Positions 12,912-24,124 of a stretch of DNA of 64,000 nt are shown here, piece by piece. Position 1 is the first letter of the stretch. Each line of letters begins with the position of its first letter. Both the position numbers and the translations under genes were made by a program. Under the pieces are notes generated by a model. That model had not been told where the DNA came from. It worked only from the letters and a program-made list of their open reading frames with translations, and did not search any database. Source of the stretch: Talpa occidentalis (taxonomy: Eukaryota > Chordata > Mammalia > Eulipotyphla > Talpidae); NCBI RefSeq assembly GCF_014898055.3, contig NW_023601104.1, forward strand, positions 68,989,106 to 69,053,105. Direction: 5' to 3'.

Positions 12912-13189
12912 TTAAGATTTACTTTTTTTTGATTTATGCATACAAGAACTGGGGTCTAGGTCAGAGGTGCAGTGGGTGAGGGGATTCACCAGAGCCAGAG
13001 TGGGGAGCAGAACAGGCGGATCAGCTGAAATACACTGCTTAGAGGAGCAGCGGGCTAGACAGGAGATGTCTGCTGTGCCATGTGGGTTAGCTCCCTGGCA
13101 GAGGATGGGACTCAGGGGAACTCAGGCCACAGTGTCTGGTGATAGGTTGATAGTGCTGAGACTTAACCCCTGGGCCGCCAGGGAGGCCC
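12912..13189 (-). mobile_element. SIX4: tRNA-SINE in SIX4 intron 2
   Basis: Degenerate copy, GATTTATGCATACAAGAACT to CGCCAGGGAGGCCC; the only recognisable SINE inside SIX4. Confidence 0.88.
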
Positions 13190-14451
13190 ACTTTTCTAGG
13201 TACTATGTTATAAGTATTTCTGTTTTTCTTTCCCTCCCCCACATAAATACCATGCCTTTTATTCAAATTGTTGTTCTTAAAATGTTACCTACTTTTTAGA
13301 AATTTTTCTGATGAGAGAAAAAGGGGTTAGAGCTATTAAATGTAAAACTTAGCACTTTGGTTTTCCCTGTGGTTTGCATATGTTTGTCCTAATTTGGATA
13401 GTTATTTAGCTTGACCCTTTTCATAATTTAGAACAATGAAGAAATGAAGTGTGTTGCAGGACTCTTGCTTTACTACTATTTTTACCTAAAGAGAAACAAA
13501 TGTACAGAATGAAATTCGCTCCACAACAGTTTTTCCACGATGGTCTCAAATAAGCTGATGTAGACTATAATAGTGGAAACAGAAGAGTTGTGCAAAAATT
13601 GATCTTTTTGACAAAATCATTTTACAGGATGCTGATCTTTAAGGCAAATGTGTACACTAGTATCTCCCACTCCTGAATTCAAGGACCTATGCAACATCCC
13701 CTGTCAAATTCTAACCATTCCTATTTCTATATAGAGAGAATGACACAGAGCCATCCAGACATGTTTAAAGTCGGAGAAAAACCAGCATGTCAGCCTCAGG
13801 TTTCCTAAATTCAGCTCAGTGCTTTCTCTATAGAATTACCTTCAGTAAAGACACAAAAAAGCACAAAATAAAGCCTAGGGTTGCCTTCATAAATAAACCC
13901 ATACACCTTGGGGACAAATATACATAAAGAGCAATGGAAATCCAATCATATTTTTTTGAATTTCTTTTGGGTCTGTTAGTCCTGATTATAGGGGTAATAG
14001 GAATTAAACACATTGATCCAGTCTTTTCAACTTTTGCTTCTAAAATACTTTTTGGTCAAATAATGATGCTAAGGTGAAGGGTGCGTATTCTTACCAACTG
14101 CTCGACTAATTTTGTGTTCTTAGCCATAGTATAAATTTTTAATCTTAAAATGTCAGGCAATGGTTATTTTGTAAGCACCTATTGACTTATCATATTTCTA
14201 TAATTGTAGAACTGGCAGGACTTGCTATGAACGTATTTTTCCATTCAGTTATTAGGAAAATAAAAGCCCATCCCCATGATGCAAGGTAATCAAGCAAGCT
14301 GGATATTACAATTAAAGGCTATTCTGTAGCTGTGGCAGACGATCTGGTATCTGAACAGTAACATCAATCTATAGCTCTCACCAAATGCGTGGTGCTTTAG
14401 CTGCTGACTAAAGATTCACGGGTGCATTATGGTACCAAATGGGACTTTTAC

Positions 14452-15140
14452 CTTGTGAAGCTGCCACTGAAGAAGGAGGCAGCTGCAGTGGAGAGAATCC
14501 AATGCTCCCATTAAGAAACTGGCCGTTTGCTCCGGAATTGGGGATCTGGACAATGCCATACTGGTTAATTTGCACGGGTGTAGTAAAAGTCACTATAGAG
14601 CCACCATCCTGGGAAGCTACTGTTTGAATGCCTTCTCTTTTCACCTCAGTGCTGGGGATCAGCCCTGGAAATGACACAGGGGCACTGGGGCTGTAGGAGG
14701 TGGTGGCTGCCGAGTTAGTTGAAGAACTCTGGAGGACTTTGAATTCCTTCACATCCTGGGAGGTAGACCCCAGTATATCGGTCATGGATATACCATTGCT
14801 TACAATGTTTGATGCCACTTTTGGTGGGTTCAGTGACACTGTCTGTGTATTTCCCACATTTAATCCATTAAGGATAACTCCATTGGGTCCCTGAATAAAA
14901 GAATTACCATTAAGGAAGACAGGTGAAGTACTTGCAGGTACCAAGTTTCCATTCAACAAAACTCCAGAAGAGCTTAATGATATCTTAGCATTTCCAATTT
15001 GTTGCATATATACTGGCTCCACATGACTAGAAAGGCTGAGGTTGGTGACACCATCAGATGAACCAGAGAGTGGATGTGGAGACAAATCCTCATGTCCCTT
15101 GCTTGATTCATCTTCAGTGCTGGGATTGCCATCGGACTCA
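14452..15140 (-). CDS. SIX4: SIX4 coding exon 2 (Ser/Thr/Asn-rich middle region)
   Basis: Encodes residues 281-510 plus one base of codon 511. The acceptor is CTGTAG/TGAGTCC, completing the split Ser codon, and the protein continues SESDGNPSTEDESSKGHEDL. The donor is CACAAG/GTAAAAG, leaving G of a split Gly codon. The 689-nt exon has no recognised fold. It is Ser/Thr/Asn/Gln-rich with repeated LNG motifs (VLLNGNLV, PVFLNGNSF, GVILNGLN, QFLNGSIGF), which are typical of the SIX4 C-terminal transactivation region. Residues agree closely with my memory of mammalian SIX4 (QIGNAKISLSSSGVLLNG). The frame is intact with no internal stop. The conceptual frame running through the donor to a stop at 14408 is intronic. 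Confidence 0.96.
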
Positions 15141-17906
15141 CTACAGAGAGGGGGAGATCAAGACATCTGAAGGTCAGGGAGGATGACATTCTTCATAGCG
15201 CCATTTGTTTGGAGACCCAGTCTCTAAACGCATTAAAGGCAGTATTTAAAGAAAGCACAGCAAAGGTGTCTTGTAGTCCTGTTTAAACTATGAGACCTCT
15301 CAGCAGAATGACTAGAGAATCTGGTAAGACGAACTCTCATACCTCATTTTTACTACTAATAAATTGCTACCAATACATTTTGGGTACGTGCAGAGAGCTG
15401 GAGAATGCGAATTCAGCTAATAGATTTACAGGAGAATTGTACAAATGTCTTCATAGCATCATTGTTAAATAGGCTGCTACCACAGGAAAAATACATTAAA
15501 TAGTCAATGTTTCCCGTTCAGAACACCTTCCCCTCCCCTCCAATCAATTCAGATTAGTGTGATTTTGAAGGTAGATGAAACTGCTAAAGAAGCAGGAGAT
15601 GGGAAGGGTTCAGTTTTGTTTGCTAGTTAGTTAACAAGAGATCATTTCTCACCTGCTCCCAAACTTCTACTCCACCAGACTGACAACTCTCTCTTTCAAC
15701 AAAGTGGCTGTCCTTGTTGTAGGAAAGGCACTTTCAACCCAAGAACAGTTATGTGCAGTCGCCTTTGAATCCAAAGGAAGCCATAGGGGCCTATTTAACA
15801 TACACCATCCTGTGCCCTGGTGAGGTGGGAGGGAAAGGGTGTGGGTCACTCACCGGCCTCAGACCCGTTCCCCAGTAACCTCAGTCCTTCAGTTCCAGAG
15901 GGACTCAGTTCCTGGCCCCCCAACTGGGGGGCCTTGGGGGACATACCAAATTCGGAGAGGGGTGTTGGGAATTCCCCATTTGGTCTGAGGCTGGGGGCTG
16001 GGGGGTGGGGGGCGGGGAAGAAGGAGAGAGTGGCAGTTTGGAAGAGTGGCAAGACTTGACCCAGCAGAGTACCCAACATCTCCGCAGAGCCCGGCGGTCG
16101 GTTCACTTTCAAGCAGAGGGGAGGGGATTACCCGGGCTTGGGGCTGCGGGGCCAGGAGCGCAGAAAGCGTTTTGATTTACGAGCTGAGTCTGAGCCGCCG
16201 TCGCCGTCTGCGAGGGTGACTCACCCGGGTGCGGGTGGGAGGTAGATCCGGAGGGGGGCCTAAATCAGGCAACTGCGAGGGGGGAGGGGAGAGGGAGGTC
16301 TGGAGTTGATGGGGTGGATTTGGGGGGCTAGGCTAGCAGAGTGTGGCAAGGAAGATCCAGGGAACGTGCCCGCTGGCGGGGAGGCGGAAGCTGCAGGTCA
16401 GCGGGTCTGAGTGGGGCACCCGCTCCTCACCCTCTTGTCCCAGGCCCCAAGGATCCGGGCTCCCAGCCGCTAGCGGCCCGCGGGGCAGCCAGTTTAGCGC
16501 CCCCGACGCGCCTCCACTTGCTCTCCCCGCAAGTCAGCGGAAGGATGCACACAGATCGTCGAGTGCGTTTTGTTTTGGTTACAGCGAGGCCAGGCTCGGG
16601 CGCAGCGCCTCCCTCCTCGCCCCGGGAGCCGTCGGGCCCGCAGGGGTGCAGGGGTGCAGGGGCGCTAGCGGCCGGGGGGCCGGGGCGGGCCGCGGCGGGC
16701 TCTGGAATGCGCAGGGTGATCACCTTCGCCTGGCCCAGGCGGGCTCCTCACCTCCCAGATTCCTTCCCAAAGCAGAGCCTTCAGCCACTTTTGGATTCTT
16801 TCTCTCCTATCCCCGCGGGGCTAACGACACCAGCACTTTAGGTGACCTTCTTCTTACTTTACTTTTCCGAAAAATACAGACAGACACGCACCCCAGGTGT
16901 CTGAGTCGGGAGGACGCATAAACTCGTGGAAAAACCTGTTCTTTTCTACTAATTGGGCAAAAAGACCTGCCAGTCCGAAAGTTCAAACTTGCCAGGGTGG
17001 GCGCTCAAGGGGGGTGAGGAGGTGATAGCGCCCCCATTCCTTTTCCGCCCATGCCAGCCAAACCCTCCCCGCAACAACCGTCCTAGGAAGGGGTCAGCCT
17101 CGTAGAGTAGGGGGGCCGGTGGGGGGAGGAGGAAGCAGCCCCGCAGCCCCACTACCCCCGCGGCGCTGAAATCTGATCCGAAGGAGCTCAGAATCAGGTT
17201 TCAAAACACAGTGGAGTCGAGCGGCACCAACACCCCACGTTGCCGCGGCCGCGCAGGGAGCCACGGTCGGCAGGGTGAATGATTAACTCTGTCAGAGAAA
17301 ACCTCGACGTCCTCAGACCCCTTTTGGGGTGGCTAGCCCCCAACCACCCTCTCCCCTCTCCAGAGCGGCCTCGGCGACCTCCAGCGAAGGGCGGTGGGGC
17401 GGGGGGGGGGCAGGCGAACCCCAGGGGCCAGGGAGCGCGCGCGCCCGGGCAGCGTGACCGCCGCGGAGGGGCAGGTCCCCGGCCGCTCCGGCCACCTCCG
17501 CGGGCCTCGGCGAGCGGCGCGAGCTCCTTCCCAGCGCCCGCTCGCGCTCCCCGCCAGAGCCCGGGAGAGTGGCAACTTCAAAGCCCGAGCAATGGGGGTG
17601 GGAAACCGGGCAGCAGTGACCAGCCGAGGTGGGGGCGGGGACTGAGTCCTAGGCGGGCGACCAGAAAGTTCTGGGGGGGAGAGGGTGGGGGAGGGGAGGG
17701 GGAGGGGACGGAGGCAGGGTTCCCCCGCCTCGCGCCGCCGCCGCCCCCTTCCCCGGGCGAGGAGAGAGGTGGGGGCGGGGAGAGGTGGGCAGCCGGACCA
17801 GGCTGGTGGGGAAGGTAAGCGCCATGTTTGCGAGCACTCGGAGGAAAAGAAAGCTGGGTAGGGGTGGGGGGAGGAGGGGGGGGAGAGGAGGAAAGTTGGC
17901 GCTCAC
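15141..17906 (-). other. SIX4: SIX4 intron 1
   Basis: A 2.77-kb intron with a GTGAGC donor and CTGTAG acceptor. It is free of SINEs. Its exon-1-proximal two thirds is very GC-rich and part of the CpG island, with long purine runs on the plus strand next to the donor (17640-17900) and a MEF3-like motif at 17194-17202. Reading frames of 60-190 codons on both strands here are GC-rich noise. Confidence 0.9.
17194..17202 (+). promoter_or_regulatory. MEF3-type SIX binding motif in SIX4 intron 1
   Basis: TCAGGTTTC, the classical MEF3 motif bound by SIX1/SIX4 in muscle promoters (established knowledge), lies in the GC-rich half of SIX4 intron 1. It is a possible auto- or cross-regulatory site. A single 9-mer in a 64-kb window can arise by chance. 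Confidence 0.35.
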
Positions 17907-18748
17907 CTCTTGGACTGGGTCTCCGAGGGGTTCCGATCGCGCTGCCGGCGGTTCTTGAACCAGTTGCTGACCTGGGTGAGGGAGAGGCCGGTGATCTTGG
18001 CCAGGTGCCGCTTCTCGGCGGGCGAAGGGTAGCGATTCTGCTTGTAGAGCTCCTTGAGCGCGTTGCGCGACTTCTCCTTGAAACAATACACCGTCTCCTC
18101 GCCGTCCCAGATGGTGCGGGGCAGGGGGAATTTCCTGCGCAGCCGGTACTTGTCCACGGCGCCCAGCGGCCGCCCGCGCGCCCGCTCGGCCTCGGTGTAG
18201 CGCGCCTTGTACCAGAGCTGCTGCAGCAGCGGGTGGTTGGCCGACTCGAAGCTGTGGCTCTCGAGGATGCTGTAGAGCTCGGGGTAGATGCCCTGGTGGA
18301 AGGCCACCAGCGCCCGCGCCTTCAGCAGGCTCTCGTTGCCACGTAGCAGGTCGCTCTGGGGCAGGGACCACAGGAACCGGGCCAGGCGGTCCAGGTTGCC
18401 CCCCTGCTGCAGCGCCTCGCACACGCAGGCGACGTGGTCCGGCGAGAAGGCCAGCGGGGGCTGCGCGGCGCCGGCCGCGCCGAGCTGGTGCCTGCCCAGA
18501 AGTTCCGCGCGCAGTTGCGCCCGCTCCGCCGGCGCGGCCCCTTCCTCTGCGCTCACCCTGGCGGCCGCGGCCGCCGCGTCCCCCGGCTCCAGGGGGAACG
18601 GGGCTGGGGCCGGCGGGCTCAGCCCCGCCGCCGCGCCCCCCGCCACTTCTCGGGGCGCCTCCTGCCCTTCCGAGGCGCTTTCCATCCCATTCTCCTGCTT
18701 GATGTCCGCCGCACTTGCAATCTGCCCGGTGGGGGAGGAAGAGGACAT
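17907..18748 (-). CDS. SIX4: SIX4 coding exon 1 (SIX domain + homeodomain)
   Basis: Encodes residues 1-280 plus two bases of codon 281 of the homeobox transcription factor SIX4, a nuclear DNA-binding protein of the PAX-SIX-EYA-DACH network in muscle, kidney, placode and sensory development. The ATG at 18748 opens with [20 protein letters not shown], as in known SIX4 proteins; an upstream in-frame open stretch does not look coding. Residues 30-100 are Ala/Pro-rich low complexity. The SIX domain starts near residue 101 ([13 protein letters not shown]) and runs to about 212 (EYA contact and DNA-binding aid). The homeodomain follows (about 213-270), with recognition helix [12 protein letters not shown] at 259-270, including Trp263 and Asn266. 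The exon ends AAGAG/GTGAG, a good donor, with an S codon split as AG/T. The SIX-type homeodomain with this N-terminus, plus the exon 2-3 sequence, separates it from SIX1, SIX2 and SIX5. It lies in a CpG island. Confidence 0.97.
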
Positions 18749-18923
18749 TTTTTGTTTATTTTCCTCACTCCCTCGCACTCTTTTCCTCTTTCTTTCCCCC
18801 TCTCTTACTCCTCCTTCTTCGTCTCCCTCCCACCTCCCCCCTCCGGAAAGCCCACTCCCTCCCTCCCGGTTTCGGCTGGATCTGGCCGATCAGGTTTCCC
18901 CCCGGCCACGCAGTCACCATTAA

Positions 18924-18963
18924 GATAGCTGCTAGAGCAAAGTAGTGTAAAAGGATAGCTGCT
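18924..18963 (-). promoter_or_regulatory. SIX4: repeated GATAGCTGCT element in SIX4 5' region
   Basis: The 10-mer GATAGCTGCT (plus-strand reading) occurs at 18924-18933 and again at 18954-18963, exactly 30 bp apart, or about three helical turns. It lies between the candidate core promoter and the ATG. The binding factor is unknown. Confidence 0.35.
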
Positions 18964-18977
18964 TTCTGCTGTTCCCC

Positions 18978-19060
18978 CAACGTGACTCCTCGGGTTGCTG
19001 CATACTATATGGCACTGGCGGCCGGGCCGGGCCGGCCGAGCCGCCTCATTGGCTATTTCG
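18978..19060 (-). promoter_or_regulatory. SIX4: candidate SIX4 core promoter (CCAAT box + TATA-like element)
   Basis: On the minus strand a CCAAT pentamer lies at 19052-19048 within GCCAATGAGG. A TATA-like GCCATATAGTATG follows at 19013-19001, about 40 bp downstream. This spacing would put a start near 18975 and give a 5' UTR of about 230 nt. A GC-box-like run (GGCCGGGCC) lies between them. No transcript evidence is available; the call rests on motif spacing only. Confidence 0.4.
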
Positions 19061-19251
19061 CATTCAGAGGGAGGAGGAGACACGGTTTCTATCCCTGTCG
19101 ATCACCCGCCTCCCACTCCACCCCCTCGCCGTTCCCTCTCCCCCTGACCCCCAGGCACCTATACCTGAAGGGAAACCTCGGCATTCTTTTCAGGCCTTGC
19201 TGCTGGGCGGGAAATTAACTAATGCGGCCTTCACACTGGACAACAGGCTCT

Positions 19252-19382
19252 TTCAAAGAGAGTCCCTCCGATTCCAAAGGGAATATTAATGGTGTGGCCT
19301 TAAGGTCTGGATGCTAAAGTCTTAACAAAGAGACCACCCTCAGCATCTAGATGACAAAATTTCAAAGGGAACAGTTTCAAAG
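19252..19382. promoter_or_regulatory. cluster of TCF/LEF-like motifs upstream of SIX4
   Basis: Four CTTTGWW words, read on the minus strand as CTTTGAA or CTTTGTT, occur at 19252-19258, 19324-19330, 19361-19367 and 19376-19382, just outside the CpG island. The functional role is inferred only. Confidence 0.25.
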
Positions 19383-20439
19383 CTTTCCAGGTATCTCTCT
19401 TCTCTCCTTTACCTCCCTTTCTGATGTCTTTATCAAGGGTTTTGTCTTCCAAACGGTCAAGAATAGAAAGGCACTAGGGAGTGTTCTAAGGTGAAAGCAT
19501 TTGTAGTAAACTCAAATTCCAAGGGGAAATGCTTGAAAACCGTAAACTGCACAAATAGCTCCGTGGAGAAGACAAAAGCAAGACGTCTTCAAGAAAATGT
19601 GTTTAACCTTAAGTCTTCTGGAGGGTTGGCAAGCCAACTGAGTTGGATATGAATGCAACTAAGCATATTTAGTTAGTAGCATAGAATATTTAACCATATG
19701 TTTATCATGAGTAAGTCGTGTGGAAGAGATCTAAGCTTTATATTATAATAGTAGTATAGAAATTAAATCTGCTATATAAACATTTTCCAGGTGAGTGTAT
19801 GAATAAATTATTTGAAGGTGATATTCCTGGTAGAAACACCATCTCTATGTGCAGGTGCCTTGGAGATCAGTACAGAATCAGCAACCTTTTCCCACAGCAC
19901 AGAAACGCATGGTTCCAGGTGAGGTGCCAGGGAGCAGAATTTGCTATTATTTGCAGTCATATCTCTTTCCTTCATGATTTACATAGGTCTTAACTCAAAA
20001 ACAAACAAACAAACAAAAAAGGATGAACCTGTCGCTGCTTTTGTAGGTCTCTCTGCTGGTGTTTTCCCTCAAAATCTACATTTTAACATATCAGCCCAAC
20101 TTTTATTTCAGGATAGTCTTGTATTGTTTCTGCTTCCCAATTACTCATAATGCCTACTTCAGCATATCATAAAGCAGCTGTGTAGGTCATCTGCTGTCAT
20201 GATCAACTTGGTGAGGTTTTCTTTTTCATGGACGGGCTGCATTTTATTGCTTGTCAGCCAAGAGGTGATTTGATTTTGGACTTAACTTGCATTTATACTA
20301 CCCGAATGGAGCCAGTACTTACATCTTTGGTAGATTGAAAATCAATCATAGGAAAGAAACCATGTGTTTCCACCTCATTGGAAATATCTAGTTAGGTATC
20401 ATGCTTCAGGACAGTACCTGAGATTCATAACTTCCTTGA

Positions 20440-20740
20440 TTTAAAAAATAAACTTTTTATATTAGAATAATTTTGACTTACAGAAAAAAATGCAAAAAGA
20501 GTACATTACGGAAAGTTTCCATCTACTCTTCACCTAGTTTCCCATGATGTTAACATATTACATCATACTGGTAGCTTTGTCCAAACAAATTAACATTGGT
20601 GTGATACTATTAGCTGAACTCTAGGCTTTATTTGGATCTACCACTTTTCCTACTAATGTCTCTTCCACCACTTAATTCAGGATACCACACTGCATTTAGT
20701 TCCTTCCATTTTTAAAGCATATTATCAGAGTTAAGTAGAC
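20440..20740 (-). mobile_element. old L1 3'-end remnant
   Basis: Text such as TTCACCTAGTTTCCCATGAT and AACATTGGTGTGATACTATT is the antisense of an old L1M-type 3' region as I remember it. Confidence 0.6.
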
Positions 20741-20744
20741 AGGA

Positions 20745-20945
20745 GGTAGTGTGGTTTAGTGGACAGGATATGGATTTGGAGATCAGCTAGCTAGATGTAA
20801 GTTTAATCCTAGCTCTGCCATTTATTAGCCTCTAGACTATCAAAAGTGGACAGGATTATTATGAGTTTTAAGTGAGATAAGATGTGCCAAAAAGCACCTG
20901 GAACGTAATTAATCTTTGGTAAATATTTGTTACCTTCCTCCTGAT
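20745..20945 (+). repeat. MIR-like ancient SINE
   Basis: AGCTCTGCCATTTATTAGC, an intervening decayed core and AAAGCACCTGGAACGTAAT follow the MIR core and 3' part. Confidence 0.6.
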
Positions 20946-22509
20946 AGTACGAAGTAGGAAACTTTTCAATTGTAAAAACCTAATGAAAATTCATTTGACT
21001 ATATTATAGGATTATATCATTTATATATAATTATTTTGGATATAATATCCTAGTTCAGGTCATAGGAGTCTTCATTAGATTTATTATCAATCAAATCTAG
21101 TGTACTGATTAGGAAAATCAGATATACTGACCTTCTGCATGTCTTCTGTGTATTTGCTTGTAGAGCACCAGTTTTAACAGATTATATGGAAGTAGCTATT
21201 TTTATGATAATCTGCAGCCTGTAGCTACATTGGTATTCCATAGCCCTAGAAGGAGATTTTTCCTACAGGAGTTCTTAGCAGACTGAATTTACAGCTCAAT
21301 CTGGTAGTAGTTCAAAGTGGACTGGAATTTCTGTATTGACACATGGTCAGCTATATTGGAACAGCATATGAGATTTGAGGGCATGTGAAGTTAATCTCAG
21401 CCCACCAGTTTTGTTGAATGGTTTATATGGTTAATGAATACTTACTTATACTTTCTATCTCTGCCATACTGTGAATGTCAAGTCTGCTTTGCTAATATGT
21501 ACTCTAAATCTGTGTAGTGATTTGGGAAAACAGAGTTGATTTGGGATTGTATGAGTGTAAAGAACATCAGAAAACCAAGCTGCTTGTTTTTGTATCTTTC
21601 CCCTCTTGCTTGAAGACAGTGATGAAAGTGTGTGGAAATCTTTTGCCATTTTATTATATTGAAGAAAATCTGGTTTAGCACAAAATGTTATACTTTGCTT
21701 GGATGTATTAATGGTGTTACCACCAAAAAAAGAGATTTCCTTTCTTAAGTCTGACTTTGTCCAAAAGATGGAGAGAAGGCTTATAATTTTTTTTAAGTGG
21801 GCACTTTCTATTTCATAAAGGTTGTGTACTGATACTATTAATGAGGTTAAGTTCTAAAGTTATCTTTCAGGTAAAGAAGGTGGTCCACTGTTATTTAGTC
21901 ACTACTGATTAATGATATGTAGTCAACATTTCTGAAATACAAGGTATTAACATTAGGTACTGAATGATAAAAAGATGAATATATTGAGGTTTCAGACCAT
22001 GAAGACCTTAAAATCTGGTGGGAGCAATAAGACATTCACAAGTACCTACAATACAGGGTATAGGCAGGAGTGGTGAGGACAAAGTGACTCATTCTGAGAG
22101 GGGCGGGCAATGGGAGTGAATTTTTAGTTGGGCCTTCAATGACAAGAATTTTGAAAGAACACAGAGTTCATTAGAGACAGAGGGAAGGAGAAATGAGCAA
22201 AGCTTGGAACCACTAAGGTGTGTGTGTATTTCTGAGTTATTCTGTAAATTTGTTGCCTGGAATGTGGATATTATGCAAAAATGCGCTGGGGGATTAACTT
22301 AAAAGGCACATTGAAGCCAAATTATGAAGGATTTTGAATTAAAAGCTCAGTTTGCTGTGGTAAAAAGAGAGAAGACTGGTTGAGAGGGTCTTGGTAGTAA
22401 TGCTTGGGAGTTCTCAGTGACTGGGTCATCTGCCCATGGAAGATGCTAATGAGCAAGGCTCACAGGTGACAGTGAATTCCGGGTTCTAGTGCATTCTTGT
22501 CTTTCTGTG

Positions 22510-22990
22510 TTTTGTGGTAATATGAAATTCCCTAGGAGCCAGAAATCCCACTCGAACTTGCCTAGGCAAAAAGGTAAATTTATTGGATCATGATACCAAA
22601 CAATGTGAAGAACATGAATGTAGCTGGTTGAACTTGAAGATCTATTGTCTCATTTCACTTGCCTCTGCCTCTCTCATAAGTTAGTTTTCCTTTTTCAAAG
22701 GGGCTTTCACTAGAAGGATGGAACCTTGGCTCCAGGTAGATCCCAGTTGACATTTTCCAGCTTCATCAAAGAGGTTCTGCTGCTTTTCTCTTACTATCAA
22801 ATTGAAAAATCCTAGGGAAGATCTCTGTTGGTCTAATAAGGGACCAGTTCATAGGCCAGAGGGCCAGCATTGTGATTGACAGTCACCTTCCAACCACACA
22901 GACCTGTGGGGGAGGAGCTGTTTCTCACAAGGATGGAGGAAGGATGCTATCTCTAGTCAAAGGACAACACAAATGACCCAACTGGGTTCA
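22510..22990. repeat. ancient dispersed repeat, family not assigned
   Basis: ACTCGAACTTGCCTAGGCAA followed by AATTTATTGGATCATG and CAAATGACCCAACTGG resembles a mammal-wide repeat whose name I cannot give. Confidence 0.35.
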
Positions 22991-23274
22991 TAGCCTTGGG
23001 ACGGGTAAGGATGGGTCTCCAGTTTAGATCCATGGCCCTAGGAAGGTAGAATCCATTCTTAACTGAGATGGGAATGCTAGAGGATGAGTGAATTTGGAAA
23101 GAGAATAGACTCAATTGGTCCAGTGTTGGGATGCAGCTATTTTCAGAAATAGAAGAAACTTGATAGTTCAGAAGTTTCTTACAGAGGCTGAGGTTCCATT
23201 TGTATCAGAAGTCTGGTGCTTCAGGGCTTTCCTCCTCAATGCTTCCTGACTCTTCTATTCCTGGTTTACTTACC

Positions 23275-23430
23275 AGTAATAAGGTATATCTATTATGTGC
23301 CAGGCGTTATAGTAGGGTGTTTATGCATTTATAAATCGTGTGGTTTAATCAATACAGCAACTCTATGAAATGTATTTTATTGGGGAAGGAAACTGAGATA
23401 AGGGAGATTAAGTAATTTGACCAAAGTCTG
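23275..23430 (+). repeat. MIR element
   Basis: CTATTATGTGCCAGGCGTTA, ACAGCAACTCTATGAAATG, AAACTGAGATAAGG and AAGTAATTTGACCAAAGTC follow the MIR consensus order. Confidence 0.8.
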
Positions 23431-23519
23431 GTCTGATTTAAGAGAAAGTGAGATTCTTTCCATTACACTGCCCTTTTAGATACTATGATGGCTAACAGTA
23501 TTCATACTACTATTAGTAA

Positions 23520-23690
23520 TAACCAATAGTTATTGAGCTCTTATTTTGTGGTAGGTATTGTGGTAAGCACAGTAAGCAAAACATCTCATTTAAACTTAAC
23601 AAGTAGTATCCTCAAAATATTTGGGAACACTGAGGCCTGAGGTCATGTAGTTAGTAAATCATAAAGTTAGCACTTGAATTCAGCTCTCTT
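23520..23690 (+). repeat. MIR element
   Basis: TATTGAGCTCTTATTTTGTG, ATCTCATTTAAACTTAACA and GAGGTCATGTAGTTAGTAA match MIR in order. Confidence 0.75.
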
Positions 23691-23744
23691 GGTGGAAGAG
23701 CCCAAAGCTATAAAATCTACTTTCTACTGCCTATATTCCACTGG

Positions 23745-24025
23745 TGCAATTGTCTCTTGGTATCCATAGGGGATTGATTCTAGATCTCTGAGGATACCAA
23801 ATCCACAAAAGCTCACATCTCTTACGTAAAATGTATTTGCATATAACCTACATACATTCTCCCATATACTTAAAATCATCTTTGTAAACTGCTATATTGT
23901 ATTGTTTGGGGAATAATGACAAGAAAAAAAATGTCTGTATGTTCTCAGTACAGACCCAGCCAACAGATAGCCTCCGTTATTGTGGATAGTTGATTCTGAA
24001 AATTTAGATAGGAAGGGCCAACTGT
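23745..24025 (+). mobile_element. Tigger-type DNA transposon remnant
   Basis: TTGGTATCCATAGGGGATTG, ATTTGCATATAACCTACATA, TGTATTGTTTGGGGAATAAT and TCTCAGTACAGAC follow a non-autonomous Tigger/MER-type consensus as remembered. Confidence 0.7.
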
Positions 24026-24124
24026 ATGCTTGTCTGATAGAGTTCCAAATCAGTTCTTGTTACCAGGGCTTTCTGATAGTCATTTCCAACCTGGGTAAAG
24101 GATAAAGTGGGTAGATTTTTTTCT

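Larger units (their letters stand above)
10971..14451 (-). other. SIX4: SIX4 intron 2
   Basis: A 3.48-kb intron with a GTAAAAG donor and T-rich TAG acceptor. It carries one degenerate SINE (12912-13189) and a 21-bp tandem repeat with a palindrome (12380-12473). No coding exon was recognised inside; the rest is AT-rich single-copy-looking sequence. Confidence 0.9.
16080..19060. other. SIX4: CpG island over SIX4 promoter, exon 1 and intron 1
   Basis: Unlike the AT-rich surroundings, this stretch is GC-rich with dense CpG (for example 17440-17540 and 18120-18660). It covers the presumed start region, the whole first coding exon and most of intron 1, as at other SIX/homeobox loci that are Polycomb-regulated (general knowledge). 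The boundaries are approximate, by eye. Confidence 0.85.

Noticed and set aside
16341..16921. Overlapping 166- and 192-codon frames in SIX4 intron 1
   Set aside because: GC-rich composition gives open frames in several registers; no domain, no splice framing, bounded by intron.
17279..18928. Long plus-strand open frames (179, 172, 211 codons) opposite SIX4 exon 1
   Set aside because: Shadows of the GC-rich CpG island and SIX4 coding strand; low-complexity Arg/Gly/Pro composition.
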